64,000 bases of DNA from assembly GCA_963747555.1 (NCBI GenBank), contig CAVVFZ010000017.1:62001-126000 (forward strand), read 5' to 3'. Source of the DNA: DUZB01 sp963747555. Lineage in GTDB: Bacteria > Desulfobacterota > DSM-4660 > Desulfatiglandales > Desulfatiglandaceae. Below, in pieces: positions 22,980 through 32,517 of this stretch (position 1 is its first letter; each line of letters opens with the position of its first letter). Made by a program: the position numbers and the translations under genes. The notes beneath the pieces were generated by a model. The model saw only the letters and a program-made list of their open reading frames with translations. It did not search any database and was not told the DNA's origin.

Positions 22980-24887
22980 ATGGGAAAAACGATAGGGATC
23001 GATCTCGGAACAACCAATTCTTGTGTCGCCGTGATGGAAGGCGGAGAACCTGTGGTAATCGCCAACGCGGAAGGAAGCAGAACAACGCCTTCTATTGTAG
23101 CTTTTACGGACAGCGGAGAAAGGCTTGTGGGACAGACGGCCAAGAGGCAAGCGGTTACCAACCCTGAAAATACGGTCTTTGCAGTGAAAAGACTCATCGG
23201 AAGGAAATTCACCTCGGATGAAGTCACGAGAGATATCAAAGTGCTGCCCTATAAAATCGGGAAAGCTGCAAACGGTGATGCGGATGTCATCATAAAAGGG
23301 AAAAATTACAGCCCGGCTGAAATCTCGGCAATGATCCTCAAAAAGATGAAGGAAACCGCGGAAGACTATCTTGGAGAAACGGTCACGGATGCAGTCATTA
23401 CCGTACCCGCCTATTTCAACGACAGCCAGCGACAGGCTACCAAGGATGCAGGACGTATTGCAGGGCTTAATGTGGAGAGAATCATTAATGAGCCCACTGC
23501 GGCATCCCTGGCCTTTGGCGTCGACAAAAAAGGCGACAAGAAAATTGCGGTGTTTGACCTGGGAGGCGGCACATTCGATATTTCTATCCTCGAAATTGGA
23601 GAAGGAGTCTTCGAAGTCAAATCCACCAATGGGGATACCCACTTGGGAGGAGAAGACTTTGATCTTAGAATTATTGAATACTTGGCGGACGAGTTCAGGA
23701 AAGATCAGGGAATTGACCTCAGAAAAGACAAAATGGCCCTTCAGAGATTGAAGGAAGGGGCGGAAAAGGCCAAAATTGAATTGTCCGGTTCTATGGAGAC
23801 GGATGTCAACCTTCCTTTTATCACAGCAGATGCCAGCGGCCCCAAACATCTCAATATCAAGCTGAACCGCGCCAAGTTGGAGGGATTGATCGAAGACCTC
23901 ATCAACAAGATTACAGGCCCCTGCAATACCGCCCTGAGAGATGCGGGCATGAGCGCAAAAGATCTTGATGAGGTTATCCTCGTAGGCGGCATGACCAGAA
24001 TGCCCAAAGTACAGGCAAAGGTAAAAGAGATCTTTGGAAAAGAACCGAACAAGGGCGTGAATCCCGACGAAGTGGTTGCCGTAGGTGCGGCTATTCAGGG
24101 CGGGGTACTGAAGGGTGATGTCAAAGATGTACTGCTGCTTGACGTGACCCCTCTGTCCCTCGGTATCGAAACTCTTGGAGGCGTCTTCACGAAACTCATC
24201 GAAAAGAACACGACAATCCCCACCAAAAAAAGTCAGATCTTTTCCACCGCAGCGGACAGTCAGCCGGCAGTAGAAATACATGTGCTGCAGGGGGAAAGGG
24301 AAATGGCCTCAAATAATAAGACATTGGGCCGGTTTCAACTGGTGGGCATTCCTCCCGCCCCAAGGGGCGTCCCTCAGATCGAGGTAACCTTTGACATTGA
24401 CGCCAATGGAATCGTAAACGTCTCGGCAAAAGACATGGGAACCGGGAAGGAACAGTCCATCAAGATCACCGCGTCCAGCGGCCTCAGTGAACAGGAGATT
24501 GAAAAACTTATCAAGGATGCGGAACTTCATGCCGAAGAAGACAAGAAGAAACGTGAATTGATAGATGCCCGGAACTCAGCGGATGCCCTCGTTTACTCTA
24601 CCGAAAAATCCGTAAAAGAGGTGGGAGATAAAATTGATGACGCGACCAAGGAAAATGTCAACAGCGCCATAGAAAAGCTCAGGGCCGCCCTTTCCGGAGA
24701 CAATCTCGATGAAATAAAACGGCTGACGGAAGAACTGACTCAAGCATCGCATAAGCTGGCGGAAATCATGTATGCCAATGCAGCCAAGGATCAGCCGCAG
24801 GGGGCTGGCCCACAGGCTGACACCTCAGAGGGTTCTTCAAAAGACGATGATGTCGTCGATGCTGATTTCGAGGAAGTCAAGAAGTGA
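22980..24887 (+). CDS. dnaK: Chaperone DnaK (Hsp70)
   Basis: The 635-residue protein has the full Hsp70 layout: ATPase domain starting KTIGIDLGTTNSCVAVMEGG, phosphate loops (FDLGGGTFDISIL), the linker DVLLLDVTPLSLGIET, a substrate-binding domain and a helical lid. The C terminus ends in the acidic DDDVVDADFEEV motif. ATG 22980 has AGGAGG nine bases upstream, so this start is preferred over in-frame upstream codons. It folds and protects cytoplasmic proteins with GrpE. The next gene overlaps its stop. Confidence 0.98.
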   Translation: MGKTIGIDLGTTNSCVAVMEGGEPVVIANAEGSRTTPSIVAFTDSGERLVGQTAKRQAVTNPENTVFAVKRLIGRKFTSDEVTRDIKVLPYKIGKAANGDADVIIKGKNYSPAEISAMILKKMKETAEDYLGETVTDAVITVPAYFNDSQRQATKDAGRIAGLNVERIINEPTAASLAFGVDKKGDKKIAVFDLGGGTFDISILEIGEGVFEVKSTNGDTHLGGEDFDLRIIEYLADEFRKDQGIDLRKDKMALQRLKEGAEKAKIELSGSMETDVNLPFITADASGPKHLNIKLNRAKLEGLIEDLINKITGPCNTALRDAGMSAKDLDEVILVGGMTRMPKVQAKVKEIFGKEPNKGVNPDEVVAVGAAIQGGVLKGDVKDVLLLDVTPLSLGIETLGGVFTKLIEKNTTIPTKKSQIFSTAADSQPAVEIHVLQGEREMASNNKTLGRFQLVGIPPAPRGVPQIEVTFDIDANGIVNVSAKDMGTGKEQSIKITASSGLSEQEIEKLIKDAELHAEEDKKKRELIDARNSADALVYSTEKSVKEVGDKIDDATKENVNSAIEKLRAALSGDNLDEIKRLTEELTQASHKLAEIMYANAAKDQPQGAGPQADTSEGSSKDDDVVDADFEEVKK

Positions 24888-26839
24888 TCGGCAGAATGCC
24901 CCCGTTTAAAAAGGCTGTCCCCGCAATCCTGGTGGGGATAGCCTTTTTTCTCTTCGGATGCCAACCAAAAGTCACGGCTCCCAGGCAGGTTGAACCGATG
25001 ACGGCAGACCTTTTCACTACCGCCGAATCCCAATTGGAAAAGGGTGAATTGGAAAAAGCGCTCATGAATTATGAGGCCTTCGTCAAAGAAAAGCCGGGAA
25101 ATCGGAAGCAGGTCTTTGCATTCCAGAGAATAGCGGAAATCTACACGAAGCTGCACCAGGAAAAAGAAGCGCTGGCTGCGCTTGAGAAAATCGAGCAACA
25201 ATACCCGGACTACACCTGGATAGCCCAGGTCAAATACCAGATTGCGAGCCTCCTTTTCACTCTGGGACATTATCGACAATCGGTGGACAGATTGATGGAA
25301 TGGATTGTAACCTATCCACAAGATCCCCTGGAGTGCAACGTAAAAGTTTTACTCGGGGACAATTACTTGGAACTCAAAGATAAGATGGAGGCCTTTGGGT
25401 GGTGGATAGAAGCAAGAAAACAGTGTACGGGTCATGCGGATGAATTGGCCGTGCTTGACAATAAATTGAACCAGCTTGTATCGGAAACTCCTCCTTCATT
25501 GCTTGAACCCATGGCTCTTGCTGCCGCGGGAACCCCCTTTGCGCCCATCATCTATTTCAGGATGGCTTCCCTCTATAGCGATCAAGGGGAATTCAACTTG
25601 GCAAAATCAGCCGCAACGGCACTCATTCAATCTTCAGCAGACGAACGTTGGATTTCTGCCGGAAATGAACTGTTAGCGCGTATAGAAGGAGAAGCATCGG
25701 TCAAACGTTCTGCAATAGGGTGCCTTTTGCCCCTGACCGGAGAATTTTCCATTTACGGCCAAGAAGTGCTTCACGGGATTGAACTCGCCATGGGTCTTCA
25801 AGAAAACGCCGGAGGAGATACCGGACTGGAACTGATCATCAAAGATACCGGCGGAAAACCGGAAAAGGCACTCACGGGACTGGAGGACCTGATCCATAAA
25901 GAGAAGGTTATTGCGGTCATAGGACCGCTTTCGAGTAAAACAGCACCGGAAACTGCCAGAAAAGCCCAGGAAAACCATGTCCCCCTTATCACGCTGACAC
26001 AAAAGAAGGATATTACAAAAGAAGGGGATATGATCTTCAGGAACCTTCTGACACCCCGGCAGGAAATTGAAGGTCTCCTATATGAAACCTCGCAAAAGAG
26101 GGGATTTAAGAATTTTGCCATATTATATCCCGAAAATAGTTATGGCCAATTTTGTATGAATCTCTTCTGGGATGGAGTCGACAAGATAGGTGGCTCGGTA
26201 ACCGCTGTTGAATCGTACAATCCCGCTCATACAGACTTCGCGGCGTCCATAAAGAAACTTGTGGGGCTTTATTATCCGCGTCCTGAATCCGTAACAAGGA
26301 AATTGGAACAAAAAAGAGCTCCCCGGGATGAAGAAAGCACCGTCTTCCCCAAAGGAGTAAAGCCGATCGTAGATTTCGATGCCATATTTATTCCTGACAG
26401 CTTTGAACGTATCGTCATGATCGCGCCCCAATTGGCCTACTACGATGTCATTCATGTCCCGTTGTTGGGAACAAGACTCTGGCAATCTCCCAAGTTGGCC
26501 GAGTTGGCCATGGATTACGTGCAGGGCGCCATCTTTTCTTCCGGTTTTTTTGCAACCCCGGAAACACCTCAGAGATCGGCCTTCCTTCAACAATATGAAG
26601 AGAATTTCGGCCAGGAGCCTGGCATTCTTGCTGCCAGTGGCTACGACACCATGATTCTTCTTAAAAAGTTGCTTTCAGATGCAAAAACAAAGACGAGAGC
26701 AGATCTTGCAAAGGCGTTGCTGAATTGTGAGGGCCTGGACGGATTGACCGGCACGATGGCCTTTGATGCTGAAGGAGAATCTCTGAAGAGACCGTTGCTT
26801 TTAACTATTTCCGGCCGAAAAATGATTCCACTCCCCTGA
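24884..26839 (+). CDS. LpoA-like outer-membrane lipoprotein (TPR plus periplasmic-binding fold)
   Basis: The 651-residue product has a lipoprotein signal peptide ending in a lipobox (FFLFGC). The N-terminal half contains TPR-like repeats (EKGELEKALMNYEAFVKEKP). From about residue 270 to the end it is a periplasmic-binding fold (IGCLLPLTGEFSIYGQEVL, VIGPLSSKTAPETARKAQ). This is the layout of penicillin-binding-protein activator LpoA and of branched-chain amino-acid binding proteins. A role in peptidoglycan synthase control is plausible. GTG 24884 overlaps the dnaK stop; ATG 24896 is an alternative. The overlap with dnaK is unusual and suggests shared expression. Confidence 0.8.
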   Translation: MIGRMPPFKKAVPAILVGIAFFLFGCQPKVTAPRQVEPMTADLFTTAESQLEKGELEKALMNYEAFVKEKPGNRKQVFAFQRIAEIYTKLHQEKEALAALEKIEQQYPDYTWIAQVKYQIASLLFTLGHYRQSVDRLMEWIVTYPQDPLECNVKVLLGDNYLELKDKMEAFGWWIEARKQCTGHADELAVLDNKLNQLVSETPPSLLEPMALAAAGTPFAPIIYFRMASLYSDQGEFNLAKSAATALIQSSADERWISAGNELLARIEGEASVKRSAIGCLLPLTGEFSIYGQEVLHGIELAMGLQENAGGDTGLELIIKDTGGKPEKALTGLEDLIHKEKVIAVIGPLSSKTAPETARKAQENHVPLITLTQKKDITKEGDMIFRNLLTPRQEIEGLLYETSQKRGFKNFAILYPENSYGQFCMNLFWDGVDKIGGSVTAVESYNPAHTDFAASIKKLVGLYYPRPESVTRKLEQKRAPRDEESTVFPKGVKPIVDFDAIFIPDSFERIVMIAPQLAYYDVIHVPLLGTRLWQSPKLAELAMDYVQGAIFSSGFFATPETPQRSAFLQQYEENFGQEPGILAASGYDTMILLKKLLSDAKTKTRADLAKALLNCEGLDGLTGTMAFDAEGESLKRPLLLTISGRKMIPLP

Positions 26840-26852
26840 CCGCACCGAAATA

Positions 26853-27623
26853 TTAGTCCTCAGTCTCCGATGCAGAGTCATCCTCTTTCTTTTTCTGCTT
26901 CTTCTTCCACGCGCTGACGGACACCAAAATCCCTATCTCATAAAGGACGATGAGCGGTCCTGCCATCATGCACTGGGTAATCACATCCGGAGGAGTAAGA
27001 ATGGCTGCAACTATAAAAGAAAGTAGAATAGCGTATTTACGGTTTTTCCTGAGAAGAGCGGGGGTTACGACCCCCATTTTCGTCAGGAAAAAAATGACCA
27101 CGGGAAGCTCAAAAACAATGCCAAAGGCAAATAGAAGCTTGACTGCGAAGCCAAAGTATTGTTTTACCGACGGCAGTGCCTTCACATATTCATTGGTAAA
27201 ACTGATAAAAAATTTGAACCCGAAAGGAAACACCACAAAATAACCGAACAGGGCGCCCCCAACAAAAAGGATGGTGGAAGCGATAACAAAGGGTATCACA
27301 TACTTCTTTTCATTTTTATAAAGCCCGGGTGCGATAAAGAGCCAGAGCTGATAGAATATAAAGGGTGCCACCAGCATGATCCCCGAAATAAAGGCCACTT
27401 TGAGATAAGTGAAAAACATCTCCGGTAGAGCGGTGAATATAAGCCTGTCTCCCGCCGGCAGAACGGCTTTCAAGGGAGCAATGAGGATCTGAAATAGTTT
27501 TTCGGCAAAAATGTACGAGATGACAAATCCTACTCCAATGGCAATGGCACAGGCAATCAGTCTCTTGCGCAGTTCTTCAAGATGGCCCAAAAACGGCTGC
27601 TTATCATCACTGTCCATCCGCAT
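26853..27623 (-). CDS. tatC: Sec-independent translocase TatC
   Basis: This inner-membrane receptor for twin-arginine signal peptides has 256 residues and about six membrane segments. The opening FLGHLEELRKRLI and the segment ELPVVIFFLTKMGVV are diagnostic. It overlaps the end of tatB by 17 bases and is the last gene of the argS-SPOR-argA-tatB-tatC set. The C-terminal tail is lysine- and acid-rich. It exports folded, often cofactor-bearing, redox proteins. Confidence 0.96.
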   Translation of the reverse strand: MRMDSDDKQPFLGHLEELRKRLIACAIAIGVGFVISYIFAEKLFQILIAPLKAVLPAGDRLIFTALPEMFFTYLKVAFISGIMLVAPFIFYQLWLFIAPGLYKNEKKYVIPFVIASTILFVGGALFGYFVVFPFGFKFFISFTNEYVKALPSVKQYFGFAVKLLFAFGIVFELPVVIFFLTKMGVVTPALLRKNRKYAILLSFIVAAILTPPDVITQCMMAGPLIVLYEIGILVSVSAWKKKQKKKEDDSASETED

Positions 27624-28008
27624 TCTTCTCCGGCGCCTTTTCCTGCTGGTTGTTCAATGGCTCCTCTTCTTTGGAATGGTCATCTTTGCTGTAATCTTCA
27701 ATCATTTCGTCAAAATCTTTGTATTTGGGCGGCTTTTCCCCCTTTGATTCAGATCCCTCGGAAACATCGGACTTCTCCAATCCAGTAACAGAATCGACCA
27801 GATCCTTTTTTGCCTCCTTGAGATCCTCTTTTGCCTCCTTGAAATCCTCCTCCACATTCAGGCTTCCCTTTATTTCCTGGGTGGCCTTCTTGAATTCCGA
27901 CATCCCTTTACCAAGAGCCTTGGCAAGTTCAGGAAGCTTTTTAGGACCTATTACGATCAGAGCAATTACCAGTATTACAATGATTTCAGGCATCCCCATG
28001 CCAAACAT
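27607..28008 (-). CDS. tatB: TatA/TatB-type translocase subunit
   Basis: The 133-residue protein has a single N-terminal membrane helix (MPEIIVILVIALIVIGP) with the conserved GPKKLPELAKALGKG turn and amphipathic helix. A charged, low-complexity tail follows. The length and the tatC neighbour suggest TatB rather than TatA, but the two are hard to separate by sequence alone. It overlaps tatC by 17 bases and should form the Tat receptor with it. Confidence 0.88.
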   Translation of the reverse strand: MFGMGMPEIIVILVIALIVIGPKKLPELAKALGKGMSEFKKATQEIKGSLNVEEDFKEAKEDLKEAKKDLVDSVTGLEKSDVSEGSESKGEKPPKYKDFDEMIEDYSKDDHSKEEEPLNNQQEKAPEKNADGQ

Positions 28009-28026
28009 GTCACCCTCCCATTCATT

Positions 28027-28530
28027 TTACAAGTCAAGCATCATCGCGGTCTCGTCGCAATCCGGAAATTTAGGGCATTTTAGACAATCCGCCCATATCT
28101 TGTGGGGCAAGGTCGATTTCTCCACTTCATGAAACCCGATTTTCACGAAAAAACGGGGGACGTAAGTCAAAGTAAAGACCCTCCTCAGACCCAGAAGTCG
28201 TGCTTCTTCAAGGCAGGCTTCCACCAACTTCCGGCCAAATCCAGCCTTTTGACGATTTTCAACAATCGCCAGGGACTCGATTTCCGCCAGGTTGTCCCAA
28301 CATATCCCAAGACCGCAAACACCCAAGAAATGGTCCTGTGGTCCACCATCAAGAATGAAATAGTCTCTCAAATGCTCGTAAAGTTCACTCAGAGATCTCG
28401 GCAGCAAGAGACCCTTTCCCGCATAACTCGTCAGAAGTTCATGGATGGGTTTCACATCTGCTAAAACGGCCTTCCTTATCAAGGGGTATTTTTCATCATC
28501 ATTCAATGATCCCATAAACCTTTCATCCAT
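28027..28530 (-). CDS. argA: GNAT acetyltransferase, ArgA-like N-acetylglutamate synthase
   Basis: The 167-residue protein has a GNAT fold with the acetyl-CoA loop QKAGFGRKLVEACL. Its start, PLIRKAVLADVKPIHELL, and LLLPRSLSELYEHLRDYF match the short stand-alone N-acetylglutamate synthases. These make N-acetylglutamate, the first step in arginine synthesis. The C-terminal DCLKCPKFPDCDE loop has three cysteines. It overlaps the SPOR gene end by eight bases, and argS lies upstream. Function is inferred from family resemblance and could be another GNAT substrate. Confidence 0.72.
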   Translation of the reverse strand: MDERFMGSLNDDEKYPLIRKAVLADVKPIHELLTSYAGKGLLLPRSLSELYEHLRDYFILDGGPQDHFLGVCGLGICWDNLAEIESLAIVENRQKAGFGRKLVEACLEEARLLGLRRVFTLTYVPRFFVKIGFHEVEKSTLPHKIWADCLKCPKFPDCDETAMMLDL

Positions 28531-29158
28531 CTCCCTTCAACACCTTCTTGACAAATCCTTTAAGGCCCTCCTTTTCAGCAAGCTGCCCCTGAACAGTCTC
28601 GGCCTCTTTCTTGCTACTGAAAAGTCCACACCTTACCCGATAATAAGGTCTCCCTTTCACAAAAACCTTATAAGAATAGGCCTTATACCCCCGTGACGTC
28701 AGCCTTTCCACCATTGCCGAGGCCATTTTCTCACCGTCGAGGGACGCAACCTGTACAACAAAGTTGCCCTCCGGCGCCGGATTTGGAGGAGTCTTTTTTT
28801 CCTCTGACAATTTCGGTGGGGCCTCGGGGACCGTAGGTCGATTTACGGAGCCCTCCCCCCTCTTGGAAAGCTCATGATAAAATACCAGATGCGGATCTTT
28901 CCCTGCATCATTAACCTGCACCACGTCGGAAGAATTCCTTGTTATAATCATTTCCTGTATTCGTGCAATCTGCGATTTTATATCACCGAGGGTTTCCGCC
29001 CCATCGGGAAGAAGCCCTTTGCCGGCCAATACTCCCAGAGCAAATATCCAGGCCAGACAAAAGACAAGCCCGATTCCCCAAAAAAAAAGCGACATGAACG
29101 AAAGTTCAATATGTACCGTTTTTCGCTTCTTTTCAATTGTTTTCTCTTCTTCAGCCAT
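28523..29158 (-). CDS. SPOR-domain membrane protein
   Basis: The 211-residue protein has a short cytoplasmic N terminus, one membrane helix (SLFFWGIGLVFCLAWIFAL), a proline-rich periplasmic linker and a C-terminal SPOR domain (NFVVQVASLDGEKMASAMVE). SPOR domains bind denuded septal peptidoglycan, so a role in cell division or envelope remodelling is likely. ATG 29158 is preferred to the TTG at 29191. It overlaps argA by eight bases. Confidence 0.85.
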   Translation of the reverse strand: MAEEEKTIEKKRKTVHIELSFMSLFFWGIGLVFCLAWIFALGVLAGKGLLPDGAETLGDIKSQIARIQEMIITRNSSDVVQVNDAGKDPHLVFYHELSKRGEGSVNRPTVPEAPPKLSEEKKTPPNPAPEGNFVVQVASLDGEKMASAMVERLTSRGYKAYSYKVFVKGRPYYRVRCGLFSSKKEAETVQGQLAEKEGLKGFVKKVLKGDG

Positions 29159-29265
29159 CTCGCCACTTCGGTGTGCAAATCTTTGGTGCAACCCTGTCTT
29201 CCGACAAACCTTTCATAATTCTAACGCCGACGTCCAACAGCTGGCAGGGAATTGATTCTTCCAAT

Positions 29266-30945
29266 CTACATCTTTTCAGGAGCACTTATGCCCAAGAGGC
29301 CCAGCCCGTTGGCCAAAACGGTCCTGATCCCATCCGCCAGGCACAGCCTCGCCCTTGTCAAAGCAGTATTTTCTGTAATAATCCGAAGGTCATGGCTCCT
29401 GGAGCCCATATTGAAATACTTATGAAAGGAGGCCGCAAGATCGGTCAGGTAGTAAGTCAAACGATGGGGTTCGAGAGATCTGCTGATCTCATTGAGCAAC
29501 GATGAAAATCCAGCGATAGACCGGATCAACGCCATCTCTTCCTCCAGGACAAGAAGATCGGAAAGGCCCTCCTCCATAGGAGAAGAAAGGTCGATGCCTT
29601 CACTGATTGCCTTCCTGAAAATACTGCAGATTCTGGCATGCGCGTACTGTACATAATAAACCGGGTTATCGCTATCCTTTTTTTTCACAAGGTCCATATC
29701 GAAATCAAGCGGTGATTCATGGCTTTTCATTAAGAAAACAAATCGGACAGCATCAACGCCCACATCTTCCATCAGCTCCTGGAGGGTCACAAAATTCCCG
29801 GCCCGCTTTGACATCCGGACCTCTTCGCCCCCTTTCCACAACTTAACAAGCTGGATCAGTACAACGGACAACCAGTCGGGAGAAACGCCATGAGAAGACA
29901 AGGCCGCCTTTACCCTGGGGATATACCCGTGATGGTCCGCCCCCCAAATGTTTATGGCCTTAAAATAGCCTTTCCGGAACTTTTGAAGGTGGTAGGCGAT
30001 ATCTGCCGCAAAATAGGTAAACTGCCCATCCCCTTTCCTGATGACACGATCTTTGTCATCCCCGAACAGAGAGGTCCTTATCCATGTGGCACCATTTTCC
30101 TCGTAAAGCTGCCCCTTCTCCCGCAGGGATTGAAGGGTGCTCTCAATCAAACCCGACTCGTAGAGATCGGTCTCGCTGAACCAGACATCGAAAGAAACCC
30201 CGAAATGCTCAAGGACTTCCTTTATCTCCTTGAGCATGATCTCCTTTCCCATCTGCGAACAGATGGAAACCGCTTCCTCCTCTGACAAACACGTTACATC
30301 TATTTCCTTTGACATCATCTCTGCAAGATCAACAATATATTCTCCCTTGTAACCATTCTCCGGAAAAGGATATTCAGGGTTTCCTTTCTGTCTGAGCCTC
30401 GCAAAGATGGATTCTCCCAACATTCTGATCTGCTGTCCTGCGTCATTAATGTAAAACTCCCTGACCACATGGTAGCCACAGAAAGCAAGAATCCTGCACA
30501 ACGTGTCCCCAAGCGCCGCCCCTCGACCGTGGCCCAGATGAAGAGGCCCGGTAGGATTTGCACTGACAAATTCCACCAGAACTTCCTTCCCCTCCCCGGA
30601 GTCATTCCGACCATAACGTTCCCTGGACTCTACAACAGAAGAGAGGACCCGACACCACTCCCGGGACCTGATCTTGAAATTCATGAATCCTGGTCCCGCA
30701 ATTTCGGAAGATTCCAGCATATTTTCCGTATCTTTCAGGTTCTCAAGAAGAATTCTGGCAATAACTACCGGACTTTTTCGTTGGCTGGAAGCAAGCATCA
30801 TGGCAAGGTTGGAGGCGAAATGGCCGTGTTCCGGGTTGTTGGGAACTTCCAGGGTAAAGTCGGGCAATTCTGTTTTCACAAGAATACCGTTTTCAAAACA
30901 ATGGTTCAGTGTAAACAGGAGCATTTTCCTTAATTTTGTTTTCAT
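29266..30945 (-). CDS. argS: Arginyl-tRNA synthetase
   Basis: This class I synthetase charges tRNA-Arg. The 559-residue protein has the HIGH motif as PTGPLHLGHGRGAALGD near residue 130, the KMSK equivalent as MSKRAGNFVTL near 380 and the C-terminal anticodon-binding DALR domain. Length is normal for the bacterial family. It heads the set that continues with the SPOR and argA genes about 100 bases downstream. The start ATG 30945 sits in a TTTTC-rich leader. Confidence 0.97.
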   Translation of the reverse strand: MKTKLRKMLLFTLNHCFENGILVKTELPDFTLEVPNNPEHGHFASNLAMMLASSQRKSPVVIARILLENLKDTENMLESSEIAGPGFMNFKIRSREWCRVLSSVVESRERYGRNDSGEGKEVLVEFVSANPTGPLHLGHGRGAALGDTLCRILAFCGYHVVREFYINDAGQQIRMLGESIFARLRQKGNPEYPFPENGYKGEYIVDLAEMMSKEIDVTCLSEEEAVSICSQMGKEIMLKEIKEVLEHFGVSFDVWFSETDLYESGLIESTLQSLREKGQLYEENGATWIRTSLFGDDKDRVIRKGDGQFTYFAADIAYHLQKFRKGYFKAINIWGADHHGYIPRVKAALSSHGVSPDWLSVVLIQLVKLWKGGEEVRMSKRAGNFVTLQELMEDVGVDAVRFVFLMKSHESPLDFDMDLVKKKDSDNPVYYVQYAHARICSIFRKAISEGIDLSSPMEEGLSDLLVLEEEMALIRSIAGFSSLLNEISRSLEPHRLTYYLTDLAASFHKYFNMGSRSHDLRIITENTALTRARLCLADGIRTVLANGLGLLGISAPEKM

Positions 30946-31049
30946 AGGGTTACTTTTTCCTTTAAAAAATTATAGCGGTAATTTTGCCACATTGGTAACT
31001 GATCTGAGGGGATATATCAAGCAATATGTTGAAGGGCGAAACGATCAGG

Positions 31050-31078
31050 TTGACACGAACACGCTCCGATACTAATAT
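31050..31078 (+). promoter_or_regulatory. Candidate promoter of the DUF2065 gene
   Basis: TTGACA at 31050-31055 and TAATAT at 31073-31078 are 17 bases apart, about 75 bases upstream of the ATG at 31152. It faces away from argS in the divergent intergenic region. Confidence 0.5.
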
Positions 31079-31151
31079 ACACCAATACTTTTACGCGAAC
31101 ACCTTTCATTGATCGATTGTCGCAGACATTCACCATATTCGTGATGGAAAC

Positions 31152-31337
31152 ATGAAATTATTACTGTGTCTGCTCGGGCTTGTACTCATAGTTGAAGGTC
31201 TCCCCTATTTCGCATTTCCAGACAAGATGAAGAAGTGGTCGGCTGCCATGCGGGAAATGCCTGACTCCCATTTGAGGATCATGGGATTCATTGCAATGGC
31301 GGTGGGACTCCTGGTCGCCTATATTTTCGGGAACTGA
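31152..31337 (+). CDS. DUF2065 small membrane protein
   Basis: The 61-residue protein has two predicted membrane helices, MKLLLCLLGLVLIVEGLPYF and LRIMGFIAMAVGLLVAYIFG, joined by a loop FPDKMKKWSAAMREMPDS. This is the DUF2065 pattern found in many proteobacteria. Function is unknown. It lies between the divergent argS and the queA gene and has its own candidate promoter. Confidence 0.85.
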   Translation: MKLLLCLLGLVLIVEGLPYFAFPDKMKKWSAAMREMPDSHLRIMGFIAMAVGLLVAYIFGN

Positions 31338-31370
31338 ACGGGGGGTATCATACCCGGTTAAAAAAGTTGT

Positions 31371-31399
31371 TTGACTTTCCATATTTTGTTTTGTATTTT
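31371..31399 (+). promoter_or_regulatory. Candidate promoter of queA-tgt
   Basis: TTGACT at 31371-31376 and TATTTT at 31394-31399 are 17 bases apart, 20 bases upstream of the queA start codon. This would start the queA-tgt-yajC-secDF unit with a very short leader. Confidence 0.5.
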
Positions 31400-31419
31400 T
31401 AGAGGTTTAAATTTGCAGA

Positions 31420-32475
31420 GTGTTTTCGATAGAGGACTATGATTACGATCTTCCGCAGGAACTGATCGCTCAAACTCCCGCTTCCAAAAGGGACAGATCC
31501 CGATTGATGACAATTGATCGAACGAGGAGGAGCTTTACCGACAGGACCTTCTTGGATCTACCGCAGCTGCTTCTGCCGAACGATCTTCTGGTGGTGAATA
31601 ATACCCGTGTTGTCCCGGCAAGAATTTTCGGCAAAAAGGAAACCGGCGGAATCGTTGAGGTCCTCGTCCTGGAGCATCCGGGCACGTTGAAGGAGGAAAC
31701 CGCGACCAGGCTGTGCCTCATGAGATCCTCCAAGCGCCCGAAACCGGGTACCTCTTTGTTTTTTGACTCTTCTGTTTTCGGAACAGTGGAAGAAATCCTC
31801 GATAAAGGCCTTGTCAGAATACGGTTTTCCGGGGAAACTAATATAGATCTCCTGCTGTCTGAGAAAGGTTGTGTCCCCTTGCCGCCCTATATTCATCGGC
31901 AAGAGGACAGTCTTCTTGAAGAGCTGGACAGAGAAAGATACCAGACAGTGTATGCCCAGGAGGATGGGGCTGTTGCGGCTCCTACCGCAGGGCTGCATTT
32001 TACGGACACCCTGATCGAAGAACTGAAAAGACAGGGAATCTCCATTGTATCCTTGACACTCCATGTAGGATATGGCACGTTCCAGCCGGTCAGGACGCAG
32101 GACATAAGAAAGCACGAACTGGGAAAAGAATATTTCCATATTGATGCGGGTGCGGCCGAAAAGATTACCCTTGCGAAAAGAAACGGGCAAAGAGTCATTG
32201 CCGTCGGGACCACTGTTGTGAGGGCTCTTGAAGCAGCGGCACGTGGTTTAAATGCGATAAATCCTGAAGAAAACAGAACCGACCTTCTGATCACACCGGG
32301 ATTTTCTTTCAGCATAGTCGACGGACTGATTACGAATTTCCATCTGCCCAAAAGCTCTCTTCTTTTCCTGGTTTCGGCGTTTGCAGGACATGACTTGATA
32401 ATGACGGCCTATCAGAGGGCGGTGCAGCTTCGGTACAGATTTTACAGCTATGGGGACAGCATGCTGATCCTCTGA
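31420..32475 (+). CDS. queA: S-adenosylmethionine:tRNA ribosyltransferase-isomerase
   Basis: QueA adds the epoxycyclopentanediol ring from SAM to preQ1 in tRNA, the penultimate queuosine step. The 351-residue protein has the N-terminal YDLPQELIAQTPA, NDLLVVNNTRVVPARI, the LHVGYGTFQPV motif and LITNFHLPKSSLLFLV. The start is GTG 31420. It is followed 42 bases later by tgt, its pathway partner, and then the sec genes; this queA-tgt-yajC-secD-secF order is common in proteobacteria. Confidence 0.96.
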   Translation: MFSIEDYDYDLPQELIAQTPASKRDRSRLMTIDRTRRSFTDRTFLDLPQLLLPNDLLVVNNTRVVPARIFGKKETGGIVEVLVLEHPGTLKEETATRLCLMRSSKRPKPGTSLFFDSSVFGTVEEILDKGLVRIRFSGETNIDLLLSEKGCVPLPPYIHRQEDSLLEELDRERYQTVYAQEDGAVAAPTAGLHFTDTLIEELKRQGISIVSLTLHVGYGTFQPVRTQDIRKHELGKEYFHIDAGAAEKITLAKRNGQRVIAVGTTVVRALEAAARGLNAINPEENRTDLLITPGFSFSIVDGLITNFHLPKSSLLFLVSAFAGHDLIMTAYQRAVQLRYRFYSYGDSMLIL

Positions 32476-32517
32476 TTTACTGAAACCCGAAACCTCGATT
32501 GGGAAAAAAGATCGAAT

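Noticed and set aside
22899..24281. A 460-codon minus-strand frame opposite dnaK
   Set aside because: It is complementary to the highly conserved dnaK frame and has no family features.
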